Notes under the pieces: generated by a model
Databases searched by the model: none
Told to the model about the DNA's origin: nothing
The model's input: the letters and a program-made list of their open reading frames with translations, nothing else
Assembly (NCBI RefSeq): GCF_012932215.1
Contig: NZ_CP048788.1
Coordinates: forward strand, 248,001-312,000
DNA from: Roseobacter ponti
GTDB lineage: Bacteria; Pseudomonadota; Alphaproteobacteria; Rhodobacterales; Rhodobacteraceae
DNA: 64,000 nt
Direction: 5' to 3'
Program-made: the position numbers and the translations under genes
Shown: in pieces, positions 55,778 through 63,405 of the stretch
Layout: every line of letters starts with the position of its first letter
Position numbering within the stretch: the first letter of the stretch is position 1

Positions 55778-56194
55778 GTCGTCGAGAACGCGTGCGAAAA
55801 TGCCGACCAGAAACGCCGTCGTCATGCCGAACATCAGGATTCCGGTGACTGAGATCATGGCGCCGAGGATCCGGAACTGTTCGGTGAGCACCACATCGCC
55901 GTATCCCAGCGTCTGGTAGGTGGCGAGAGCGAAATAAATCGGTTCTTCATAGCCCGGCAGTGCGCCGATCAGCCAGAGTGACAGCGCGCTGATATAGATC
56001 TGCAGCGTGTGCGAAATGATGGCCCCGAGAAACAGGAAACAGACCGTCATAATCTGATGTGTGCGGCTTTTGTCGGGCCCGAAATGGTCATCGTCCTTCA
56101 GGTGACGGATCATTTTTGCAATGATCAGGATATGCACCATCGCACAGGCCAGCAGCAGTGCGCCGCCAATACCAATCTGAATGAGAACGAGCAT
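55766..56194 (-). CDS. Two-TM potassium channel family protein
   Basis: A 142-residue membrane protein with an N-terminal helix (LVLIQIGIGGALLLACAMVHILIIAKMI), a second helix (FLFLGAIISHTLQIYISALSLWLIGA), a pore loop ending in TLGYGDVVL, and a last helix (ILGAMISVTGILMFGMTTAFLVGIFA). The selectivity filter TLGYGD is a variant of TVGYGD. It is smaller than regular Kv channels and has no regulatory RCK domain. Conductance is likely K+. Confidence 0.85.
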   Translation of the reverse strand: MLVLIQIGIGGALLLACAMVHILIIAKMIRHLKDDDHFGPDKSRTHQIMTVCFLFLGAIISHTLQIYISALSLWLIGALPGYEEPIYFALATYQTLGYGDVVLTEQFRILGAMISVTGILMFGMTTAFLVGIFARVLDDDAR

Positions 56195-56256
56195 GAAATT
56201 CCGGTCGGGATCTGTTTCGGAAAATCTCTAACCGTTGTCTCCGGCGGAGTCCAACA

Positions 56257-56847
56257 TCAGGACTGCGACCAGGCCGCGAGGGCGACGACGATCATCATTG
56301 ACAGGGCCATTGCGATGTTAATGGCACGCTGGGCCCGTTCAGGCAGGTTCATGCGTTGCAGGGAAATTCCCAACCAGAGCCAGGCAAAGTGAATTGGAAT
56401 CCAGATGGCGTTCACGATGAGAAATTTCAGCGCAATTTCGGCAGCGTAATTGCCGGGCCAGAAACTGAAACCGGTGAAAAGCGCGGTGTTCACGGCATAG
56501 GCTTTGGGATTGATCGCCTGCAGCACAATGCCGCCGCCGATGCCCGGCGGGCTCGCCCGTTCGATAAAGGCGATCCTGCTGCCGGCAAAAGCGATTCGGA
56601 AGGCCAGCCAGGCCAGATAGCTGACCGAAGCAATAAACAGCAGCGTGCGCAGCCGGTCATCGGCCAGGAGTGCCGCGGTGAGGCCGCTGACAACAGCCAG
56701 ACAAACGAGGTTAGTACCGACAAAAAGCCCCGCGACATAGCGGGTGCCGGCGGCAGCCCCGAATGCAGCGCCCACACCGGCGGTTGATAAAACACCCGGG
56801 CCCGGCGTGATAATCAGGAAAAAGACGGCAGCAGCGAATGTCAGCAT
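56257..56847 (-). CDS. LysE family translocator
   Basis: A 196-residue six-helix exporter of the LysE/RhtB family: VFFLIITPGPGVLSTAGVGAAFG matches the N-terminal signature and LQAINPKAYAVNTALFTGFSFW the middle motif. The substrate is unknown. It follows rpsO on the minus strand after a strong terminator, so it probably has its own promoter. Confidence 0.88.
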   Translation of the reverse strand: MLTFAAAVFFLIITPGPGVLSTAGVGAAFGAAAGTRYVAGLFVGTNLVCLAVVSGLTAALLADDRLRTLLFIASVSYLAWLAFRIAFAGSRIAFIERASPPGIGGGIVLQAINPKAYAVNTALFTGFSFWPGNYAAEIALKFLIVNAIWIPIHFAWLWLGISLQRMNLPERAQRAINIAMALSMMIVVALAAWSQS

Positions 56848-56892
56848 GGGCGCATACTATGGGCTGGGACAGCGGGGTAAAGACCTCTGTGG

Positions 56893-56924
56893 TCAAAGAA
56901 AAACCGCGCCCCCGGGGCGCGGTT
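56893..56924 (-). terminator. Rho-independent terminator of rpsO
   Basis: AACCGCGCCCC (56902-56912)/GGGGCGCGGTT (56914-56924) forms a long GC stem, followed on the minus strand by TTTTTCTTT. It is 68 bases after the rpsO stop. Confidence 0.9.
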
Positions 56925-56991
56925 CAGTCGGGAGCGATAACGGCCCCTTTTGTTGTCGGTGCGGCGGCCTGGTGGGCAGCCGGTGCCGCGC

Positions 56992-57261
56992 TTATCTGCG
57001 CAGACCGAGGCGCTTGATCAGATCCTGATAGCGGCTCTCGTCTTTGCCTTTGACATAGTCGAGGAGCTTGCGGCGTGTTGCCACCATCTTGAGCAGACCA
57101 CGGCGGCCGTGGTTGTCTTTTTTGTGTGTCTTGAAATGCTCGGTAAGTGTAGCGATGCGCGAGCTCAGGATTGCAACCTGTACTTCGGGCGAACCGGTAT
57201 CGCCTTCTTTGGTGGCGAAATCTTTCATAATGCGCGACTTGTCTTCTGCGGTAATCGACAT
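56992..57261 (-). CDS. rpsO: 30S ribosomal protein S15
   Basis: An 89-residue primary 16S rRNA-binding protein of the small subunit. The sequence [32 protein letters not shown] and the end [26 protein letters not shown] are textbook S15. In this window it stands between a LysE gene and an acidic membrane-anchored protein gene, with a clear terminator downstream; it is separated from pnp. Confidence 0.97.
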   Translation of the reverse strand: MSITAEDKSRIMKDFATKEGDTGSPEVQVAILSSRIATLTEHFKTHKKDNHGRRGLLKMVATRRKLLDYVKGKDESRYQDLIKRLGLRR

Positions 57262-57433
57262 CGGGGTCCCCTTTCAAAAAGAGTTTCAGGAATGGCGCAG
57301 GCCGGGATGTCGTCCAGCTCAGGCCCGTGGAGATTCTGCCGGCAAAAGGATTCCCGACAGCGATGGGCGCGTATAGTCAGCTCTGAGAGAAATGGCAAAC
57401 GCTGAATCGCATGTGTCGCAGCGGGGGCCGGCG

Positions 57434-58120
57434 TCAGGCCGGTGCGAGACCCGCGATCATCGCGGAGCTCAGTGGTATCACGGTCAGGTCCTGTGCCTCC
57501 AGTGCCGGCTCGCCATAGATTTCCGCAACGCTTGAGCCGTTCATTGTGACATGCATCACTTCGGGGTCATAGGGATCAGGCGCAACACCAACCCGGGGTT
57601 CACCCGCGCTGTCGGCCAGGTCGTCCCAGACCACCACCAGGCTGTCGGACCCGGGCGTGTAATCGAGCGGCTCGGACGGTGTGCCCTGCATGATCCAGTC
57701 GCCAAGTTTTACGGAAGGTTGTGCCTCAGGGGCGGGGGCATCGGCGAAATCTGCAATACCTTCAACCGGTTCCGGAAGATCAGGCTCCGGACCCTCATCT
57801 GCGGGCCAGGTGGACATCCATTCGCGACCTGCCGCGGTTTCTTGCGCGAAAACCGCACCTGTATCCGGCAGAGGTTCTTCAAACATATCATAAAGGTAGT
57901 CGTCGCTCTCGTCATACGCCTGAGCGGCATCTTCCGTTTCCGCTCCGTTCCAAAGCCCGTCGATGGTATCGAGTATATTGCCGTCGTTCAGGTCGGAGAA
58001 ATCGTCTGTTTCGTTTTCAGGGGATGACGTGTCTTCATCGGTTTCGATATCAGTTTTGGTGACGACGAATGACGCGGCACCCGCGCCCACCAGTCCGGCA
58101 AGGCCCATCAACCACATCAT
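57434..58120 (-). CDS. Acidic N-anchored protein with RTX-associated C-terminal module, function unknown
   Basis: A 228-residue protein. A short N-terminal hydrophobic segment (MMWLMGLAGLVGAGAASFVV) is followed by a very acidic region (residues about 25-140, rich in Asp/Glu) and a C-terminal module with DYTPGSDSLVVVWDDL, MHVTMNGSSVAEIYGEPALEAQDLTVI. The last pattern (DxLxVxxDD...ExxLNGxxVAxIxG) is one I recognise from the C-terminal parts of Rhodobacteraceae calcium-binding RTX-type proteins, but no GGxGxDxxx repeats are present. GAGGTG stands before the ATG. The function is unknown. Confidence 0.7.
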   Translation of the reverse strand: MMWLMGLAGLVGAGAASFVVTKTDIETDEDTSSPENETDDFSDLNDGNILDTIDGLWNGAETEDAAQAYDESDDYLYDMFEEPLPDTGAVFAQETAAGREWMSTWPADEGPEPDLPEPVEGIADFADAPAPEAQPSVKLGDWIMQGTPSEPLDYTPGSDSLVVVWDDLADSAGEPRVGVAPDPYDPEVMHVTMNGSSVAEIYGEPALEAQDLTVIPLSSAMIAGLAPA

Positions 58121-58200
58121 TGCAGGTTCACCTCATGCTCAATACCCCCGGACGGATCCGGCACCACAGGCAGTCTTAACGGCGAATTCCTACTCTTCGG

Positions 58201-58722
58201 TTAACCGGTGGCAACCGGATCCCATCGCTCGGGTCTGCGGGCATAGGGCAGATAGAGCGGATGCCTCGGATGCCCGTCCTTTGTCAGTCCGAGATGCCAG
58301 AGGGCGGTTCCCGCACCGGCGAGCATACGCGCCACGAGGGGACCGCGGTTGCGATGCGCGCCATGCACGCCCCAGGCGGCGATCACCCGGTCCGCCCGGG
58401 CTGCAGCGCGCAGCAGGACCGCGTCATTATCCTCGCCCACCGGCGTGGGCGCTTTGCGCATGCCAAATGGGTCGGTGTCGCGCCAGGCAAAAATGTTCGT
58501 CACGCTGAAAGCGCCGTATCCGAGCGCGCGTGCGCGTGCTTCGCAGCGGGCCACGGTCGGGTCGTTCTGCACCTCATCGGCAACAGACGGATTGAGCATG
58601 ATAAAATTCAGCCGTTCCGCTTCCGGGTCCCAGACGCGGCTCAGGCAATAACGATAGGCCCCGCAGTCGGAATACTCAGCTTCGGAGCGCGTCGTGTCTG
58701 TGTTGTGAATGCGAACGAACAT
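58201..58722 (-). CDS. DUF1643 family protein
   Basis: A 173-residue cytosolic protein with the DUF1643 pattern: YRYCLSRVWDPEAERLNFIMLNPSVAD, DPTVARCEARARALGYGAFSVTNIFAWRDTDPF and the C-terminal KDGHPRHPLYLPY. Homologues are found widely in bacteria and phages and have been linked to nucleic acid or restriction functions only loosely. The ribosome site is not strong. Function unknown. Confidence 0.85.
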   Translation of the reverse strand: MFVRIHNTDTTRSEAEYSDCGAYRYCLSRVWDPEAERLNFIMLNPSVADEVQNDPTVARCEARARALGYGAFSVTNIFAWRDTDPFGMRKAPTPVGEDNDAVLLRAAARADRVIAAWGVHGAHRNRGPLVARMLAGAGTALWHLGLTKDGHPRHPLYLPYARRPERWDPVATG

Positions 58723-58761
58723 GGGCCGGTCCGGCGTAACCTCTGCGTGTGGTCACCCTGG

Positions 58762-58795
58762 CAGAAAAGCCGCCCTTCGGAAAGGACGGCTTTGC
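58762..58795 (-). terminator. Rho-independent terminator after the DUF6789-like gene
   Basis: On the minus strand, AAAGCCGTCCTT pairs with AAGGGCGGCTTT around a TCCG loop (stem about 12 bases, one G-U), followed by TTTTC. It follows the membrane protein gene that ends at 58816. Confidence 0.88.
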
Positions 58796-58815
58796 TACTG
58801 CGGGGAAGTCTGCTG

Positions 58816-59322
58816 TCAGGCTGCTGCGACAGCGCGGCGGCCGGGCAGGTCAAAGACTTCGCCGCGTGTCTCCAGGATCGCGGCCGCCACAAGAGCATAA
58901 AGCACGTGCCCCCAGAGTGCGACCCAGGTGATGCCTGTGAACCCGAGGAAAGGTTTCATGCCGACCACCAGATGTGCCATGCCATAAAGCGCAAAGACCC
59001 AGAGGGCGACGCCATAGACGGCGGCTGTCACGCTCCAGTGCAGGTTTGGCAGCACGGCGCGCTGCACCGGGCGGGCAACCAGATAATATCCAAGCACATA
59101 AAAGATCAGTCCGGTCAGCGTGTGCAGCAAATGTGCGGCACCGGCGGGGTTTGAACCGAAAACGGCCTTGAGCGTGCCGCCGGCGAGACCCACAGGCGCG
59201 AGTTTAGCGTATCCTGCAAGCGGGCTGAGGGCCTGCCCGAAGGCATCAAAGGCAATGGTGGCGAATGCCCCCGCGGTCAGAATGGTGAGGGCCGTGCGTT
59301 TCAGATCAGTGGTGTCAGTCAT
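58816..59322 (-). CDS. Integral membrane protein, DUF6789-like
   Basis: A 168-residue membrane protein with about four hydrophobic helices (residues about 10-30, 62-85, 97-118, 130-150) and conserved His in AHLLHTLTGLIFYV and GMAHLVVGM. I recognise it as a DUF6789-type Rhodobacteraceae protein from general pattern only. AGGAGAGACTGAT precedes the ATG. No function can be proposed. Confidence 0.7.
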   Translation of the reverse strand: MTDTTDLKRTALTILTAGAFATIAFDAFGQALSPLAGYAKLAPVGLAGGTLKAVFGSNPAGAAHLLHTLTGLIFYVLGYYLVARPVQRAVLPNLHWSVTAAVYGVALWVFALYGMAHLVVGMKPFLGFTGITWVALWGHVLYALVAAAILETRGEVFDLPGRRAVAAA

Positions 59323-59378
59323 ATCAGTCTCTCCTTTTTGGCTATATGCATTGTTCTGACACCGATATGACGGCTGCG

Positions 59379-59424
59379 GCGACGCGCGCCTACCGCCCTC
59401 ACGCAGGCCTTACCTGCGCGTCGC
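59379..59424. other. Long stem-loop between truB and the membrane protein gene
   Basis: GCGACGCGC (59379-59387) and GCGCGTCGC (59416-59424) form a perfect 9-base stem, with an inner GCAGG/CCTGC (59403-59407/59413-59417) alternative stem. No U-tract follows on either strand. It could be an mRNA-leader structure for the minus-strand gene or a processing element. Confidence 0.4.
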
Positions 59425-59508
59425 GAACCGTAACAATTTCTGTAATAATCAGCTGTTTCTGCTGACATCCGCGCGAGTTTTGCGACATACTGAAATATTA
59501 GGAACCGG

Positions 59509-60420
59509 TCAGTCCTGAATTTTCAGGACGCGGGTCGGGTGCAGTTCGCCCGATCTGTAAGTTCCCACCGCAACGGCACGCCCGTCAAAGGACGCCCAGC
59601 AGGTATCGCCGTATTCCACGCCAGGGGCCATCACCATGCCGGGATTGCCATTGCGCAGCCGGACCGCACCTTCCTGTGTGGCCCGGACTTCGGGCAGATC
59701 AGTAAAAGCGATCTCAAGCGGTTTGATGTGCGCATCAAGCGCTGGGGTTTTCGCCATCTCGTCGATCTGTTGCAGGGTGAGGCCATCCGCAGCGTCAAAG
59801 GGTCCCGACCAGGTCCGGCGCAATTCGCGCACATGGCCGAAACATCCCAGAGCAGCGCCAAGGTCGCGCGCAACCGAGCGGACATAGCCGCCTTTGCCGC
59901 AGACCATTTCCAGCATCACGTGATCAGCATCCGGCCGGTCGGTCAGCAACAGGCTGTCAACATAAAGCGGTCGCGCTGCGATCTCCATTTCTTCACCGTC
60001 CCGGGCGCGTTTATAGGCCCGCTCCCCGTCGATCTTTACCGCTGAAAACTGCGGCGGCACCTGTTCAATATCGCCAATAAAGCTTTGCAGGGCTTCTTTG
60101 ATCGCCTCATCATCCGGGCGCAGATCGCTTTGCGCGATCACCTCGCCTTCGGCATCATCAGTGTTGGTGGCTTGCCCGAGCCGCACCGTGAACTCATAGG
60201 CTTTGAGTGCATCGGTGACATAGGGCACTGTTTTGGTGGCCTCCCCGAGTGCGACAGCCAGAACGCCCGTTGCATCGGGATCCAGTGTCCCGGCGTGTCC
60301 TGCTTTCTTTGCGTCAAAGGCCCAGCGGACTTTGTTCACCACCGAGGTCGATGTGATGCCTGCCGGTTTATCCACCACCAGCCAGCCTGAAATATCGCGG
60401 CCTTTGCGTCTGCGTCCCAT
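59509..60420 (-). CDS. truB: tRNA pseudouridine-55 synthase
   Basis: A 303-residue enzyme that makes pseudouridine at position 55 in the T-loop of tRNAs. The start [24 protein letters not shown], the catalytic Asp47 in [13 protein letters not shown] and [12 protein letters not shown] are conserved. I use the ATG at 60420 because the family begins there. It lies downstream of a phosphodiester glycosidase gene, not directly after rbfA. Confidence 0.95.
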   Translation of the reverse strand: MGRRRKGRDISGWLVVDKPAGITSTSVVNKVRWAFDAKKAGHAGTLDPDATGVLAVALGEATKTVPYVTDALKAYEFTVRLGQATNTDDAEGEVIAQSDLRPDDEAIKEALQSFIGDIEQVPPQFSAVKIDGERAYKRARDGEEMEIAARPLYVDSLLLTDRPDADHVMLEMVCGKGGYVRSVARDLGAALGCFGHVRELRRTWSGPFDAADGLTLQQIDEMAKTPALDAHIKPLEIAFTDLPEVRATQEGAVRLRNGNPGMVMAPGVEYGDTCWASFDGRAVAVGTYRSGELHPTRVLKIQD

Positions 60421-60494
60421 GGTACCCTCGTGTCTGAACGTCGCCGCGCTCCTTACAGGCACAACAGCGTGGTGGAAACAGGAATTGCGGCGGC

Positions 60495-61238
60495 CTAGCG
60501 CGCGGGTCTGGTGATGCCGACAATCGGGCCAAGACGAAAGCCCAGATCATTGCGCCCGAGATCAGGTGCATAGAGGCGGGAAATTCTGCCATCGAAATAA
60601 AGCGCCTGGGGCATCTGCAGGTGATCGCGAAAGAGCAGGCCAAAAGTGTGAAAGTTCACCGGCGCCCCGGAAATGGCAAAGATCACCTTCTCGCCGTCTG
60701 CGGAGGTGCCAACCCCGTTGCGGATGTATTTCGACGTGCCGTCTTCGAGAAAGCGCGGATGCAGCGCCCCGTCAATCACCAGCATCGGCCCGGACTGCGT
60801 TGCATCCCGGCACGGCGGGTTTTCGGCCAGGAACCGGCCTGTTTCGATAACATCCGCGCGCCCGGACCTTACACAGAAAACACCATTGGGCAGCAGTCCG
60901 AAATTACCAGGGCCGGCGCTGGTGATGACGCGCATTTTCTCCTCGCCGTTTTCGACATAGTGGCCGACGGGCGCGCGATCGTCGTGATACATGCCGGCAT
61001 TCATGGCAAAGACAAGCTCGAGCCCCTGCGATTCAAGGGCCGCGTCGATGGTATAAAACTGACCGTAGACCGCCCCGCTGTCGTCTTCCAGAAAAAGCCG
61101 GATATCATCTTCGCGCGCGTCGGCCTCGCAGATGGTATATGTTTCGCCCAGAAAAGTATCTGTGCGGCACTCAACAGCGCCTGCGGACGTGGCCATCAGG
61201 GTCAGGCAGACGACCAGGGTCCCTGCCGCGCCGCGCAT
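60495..61238 (-). CDS. Phosphodiester glycosidase family protein (NAGPA/DUF2233)
   Basis: A 247-residue exported protein (signal [21 protein letters not shown]) with the NAGPA fold: [33 protein letters not shown] and [19 protein letters not shown] are family motifs. Bacterial members are thought to cleave phosphodiester-linked sugars such as those on cell-wall polymers or GlcNAc-phosphodiester linkages. Its ATG overlaps the rbfA stop by one base, so it is co-translated with rbfA, an unexpected guest between rbfA and truB. Confidence 0.87.
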   Translation of the reverse strand: MRGAAGTLVVCLTLMATSAGAVECRTDTFLGETYTICEADAREDDIRLFLEDDSGAVYGQFYTIDAALESQGLELVFAMNAGMYHDDRAPVGHYVENGEEKMRVITSAGPGNFGLLPNGVFCVRSGRADVIETGRFLAENPPCRDATQSGPMLVIDGALHPRFLEDGTSKYIRNGVGTSADGEKVIFAISGAPVNFHTFGLLFRDHLQMPQALYFDGRISRLYAPDLGRNDLGFRLGPIVGITRPAR

Positions 61239-61645
61239 CAGGCGTCACCTTCTCCGCTGGTGTCACGCAGAACGGTGTCCTGCTGCAGCATGCGGCGGGT
61301 TTCGTCCATCTGGTCAAATGTCTTATCGAGCCGGAACCGCAGATCGGGCGCAAACTTGAGCGCGAGCTTTTTCGACACCAGCCTGCGCAACTCACCTTTG
61401 TTGCGTGACAGCAGGCTGATCACCTCATCCTGACCGGTGCCCCCCAGAGGAAGCACATAGGCAGTTGCGATCCGCAGGTCGGGAGAGGTCCGGACCTCGC
61501 CCACGGTGATGGACATGCGGTTCAGGTCAGGGTCATGCACGTCGCCGCGGGCCAGCACCTCTGAGAGGGACCGGCGGATCAGTTCGCCCACACGCAACTG
61601 CCGCTGAGACGGGCCTGAGCCCTCGTGAAATCTGTTCTTGGCCAT
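61238..61645 (-). CDS. rbfA: Ribosome-binding factor A
   Basis: A 135-residue KH-like 30S maturation factor needed for 16S 5'-end processing and cold growth. [27 protein letters not shown] and [32 protein letters not shown] are typical. The start at 61645 has GAGGATC before it; an ATG three codons upstream lacks a site. It begins a minus-strand run to truB. Confidence 0.94.
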   Translation of the reverse strand: MAKNRFHEGSGPSQRQLRVGELIRRSLSEVLARGDVHDPDLNRMSITVGEVRTSPDLRIATAYVLPLGGTGQDEVISLLSRNKGELRRLVSKKLALKFAPDLRFRLDKTFDQMDETRRMLQQDTVLRDTSGEGDA

Positions 61646-61733
61646 GATCCTCATCTAAGCGGTCTGCCGCCCTTTGCCAAGCAGGCGCGGCCACGCTATG
61701 ACGCAGCGTGCAGCGCAAAAAAGGAAGTGCGAC

Positions 61734-62552
61734 ATGGATCAGCCTTTGAAAACCGTGATCACGGGCGTGTCGGGCCGGATGGGGCGCATGCTGGTCGCAA
61801 CGATCGCTGACAGCGACAGGACGGTGGTGAGCGCTGCGGTCGAACGCGCCGGCCACGACTGGATAGGGCGCGATCTTGGCGAGGTGCTTGGCGGCGCACC
61901 CACGGGCGTTACCGTGACAGATGATATCGCACTGGCGCTGCAGGGAGCTGATGCCGTGATTGATTTCACAGCACCAGCGGCAACAATTGCCTTTGCGCGG
62001 GCCGCAGCAGAGGCCGGTGTGGCCCATGTCATCGGCACAACAGGCATGACAACAGATGATATCGCACAGCTTTCCGGCCCGGCGGAGCGCACGGTGCTGG
62101 TGCGCGCCGGCAATATGAGCCTCGGGGTGAACCTGCTGGTTCAGCTGACAAGGCGGGTCGCTGCAGCGCTGGACGAGGATTACGATATCGAGATTATCGA
62201 ATCCCATCACAACCAGAAGGTCGATGCGCCCTCAGGAACGGCTCTGATGCTGGGCGAGGCCGCAGCTGCTGGCCGCGGCGTGGCGCTTGAGGATGTCTCC
62301 GACCGGGGACGTGACGGGATCACCGGCGCGCGTACCCGCGGTGACATCGGCTTTGCCGCCATTCGCGGGGGCGATATCGTTGGCGAGCACGATGTGATGT
62401 TTGCCGCCACAGGCGAGCGCATCACCCTGCGCCATGTGGCGTCAGACCGCTCGGTCTTTGCCAGGGGCGCGGTAAAAGCTGCCCTCTGGTCGCGCGGAAA
62501 ACCGCCCGGTGCCTATGATATGCTGGACGTTCTGGGCCTGTCGGAAGACTGA
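61734..62552 (+). CDS. dapB: 4-hydroxy-tetrahydrodipicolinate reductase
   Basis: A 272-residue NAD(P)H-dependent reductase of diaminopimelate/lysine synthesis. The Rossmann motif is GVSGRMG (residues 11-17) and the substrate-binding [14 protein letters not shown] follows near residue 160. I use ATG 61734 with AAGGAAG upstream. It is divergent from rbfA with 88 bases between starts. Confidence 0.96.
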   Translation: MDQPLKTVITGVSGRMGRMLVATIADSDRTVVSAAVERAGHDWIGRDLGEVLGGAPTGVTVTDDIALALQGADAVIDFTAPAATIAFARAAAEAGVAHVIGTTGMTTDDIAQLSGPAERTVLVRAGNMSLGVNLLVQLTRRVAAALDEDYDIEIIESHHNQKVDAPSGTALMLGEAAAAGRGVALEDVSDRGRDGITGARTRGDIGFAAIRGGDIVGEHDVMFAATGERITLRHVASDRSVFARGAVKAALWSRGKPPGAYDMLDVLGLSED

Positions 62553-62640
62553 TCCGGCGGCGCGGAAAATCTGCAGCTCATTGTGAACCAGAGGGCGCTG
62601 TCAGGCGTATACAATACATCACACGATCCAGGAGGTCTGA

Positions 62641-63000
62641 ATGATGCGTATTGCTACCCTGTCTTTTGTCGCCGCGCTTGCGGTATCGGCCACACCTGTG
62701 CTGGCCGAATTCACCAAAGTTGACGATCAGTCAGAATTTGTGGCGCTTGTCGCCGGCAAAGAGCTCAAGCGCCCCTTCGTGAACCTTGAAGTTTCGCCCG
62801 ACGGGCAGATCACCGGTCGGGGTGCCGCATGGCCTGTGTCCGGCGAATGGACCTGGAAAGACGGCTTTTTCTGCCGCGATCTTTTCTGGGGCGAAGACGC
62901 GCTGGGATATAACTGCCAGGAAGTCAAAGCCGCGGGCGATCGTGTGATCTTCACATCTGATCAGGGTGCGGGTGATTCCGCCGAATTCCGCCTGCGCTGA
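62641..63000 (+). CDS. Exported small protein, conserved in Rhodobacteraceae, function unknown
   Basis: A 119-residue protein with a signal peptide (MMRIATLSFVAALAVSATPVLA). The mature part has EFTKVDDQSEFVALVAGKELKRPFVNLEVSPDGQITGRGAAWPVSGEWTWKDGFFCRDLFWG and two cysteines (FFCRDL, YNCQEV) that may pair. It resembles a small beta-rich domain. GGAGG precedes the double ATG. It is downstream of dapB (88 bases) and is often mis-annotated with that gene's name. The function is unknown. Confidence 0.8.
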   Translation: MMRIATLSFVAALAVSATPVLAEFTKVDDQSEFVALVAGKELKRPFVNLEVSPDGQITGRGAAWPVSGEWTWKDGFFCRDLFWGEDALGYNCQEVKAAGDRVIFTSDQGAGDSAEFRLR

Positions 63001-63008
63001 GGCGCGGC

Positions 63009-63320
63009 TCAGAAATCGACAGCAATCCCTTTGTTTTCCCAGTCGCCGTAGCGCACGGGCTCCGGGCCATCACGTCCGCCGAGTTCCGGGGGCAGGTCGG
63101 TTGATCCGGCCGCTGCCCTGCGCTCTGCTGCCTCCTGAAGAGCCCGTCGTGCGGCCGGGGGTAAATCCGGCTCGGGCGTCGGTGTGGGATCGTTCGGGGC
63201 TGGCGGGATAGGTTTGTCGCCAGGTTTTGGATTGCCCGGCACATCAGGCGCGGGGTCAGGCTGCTTTGGTGGTACAGGGTCCTGCGACGGATCGCCGGGA
63301 CCGGGTTTTTCGACTGGCAT
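63009..63320 (-). CDS. SDHAF4-like (DUF1674) protein with Pro-rich N-terminus
   Basis: A 103-residue protein. The C-terminal 30 residues (PPELGGRDGPEPVRYGDWENKGIAVDF) match the SDHAF4/DUF1674 signature EIGGPxGPEPTRYGDWExKGxxxDF; in eukaryotes and alphaproteobacteria this factor protects or assembles FAD-loaded succinate dehydrogenase flavoprotein. The first 55 residues are an unusual Pro/Asp/Lys-rich tail (PGPGDPSQDPVPPKQPDPAPDV...PTPTPEPDLPP). It converges with the exported-protein gene (8 bases apart). Confidence 0.82.
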   Translation of the reverse strand: MPVEKPGPGDPSQDPVPPKQPDPAPDVPGNPKPGDKPIPPAPNDPTPTPEPDLPPAARRALQEAAERRAAAGSTDLPPELGGRDGPEPVRYGDWENKGIAVDF

Positions 63321-63405
63321 GGCACATGTCCTTTCCGGTTATACTTGATATACGTCGCCCTTTCGCGCAGACAACCCGCCAGATCCACTCTCAGCCAGGT
63401 GCCAG

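Noticed and set aside
59512-59529. Perfect palindrome GTCCTGAA-TT-TTCAGGAC at the truB 3' end
   Set aside because: It lies mostly in coding sequence, has no U-tract, and is too short a loop to be a usual terminator.
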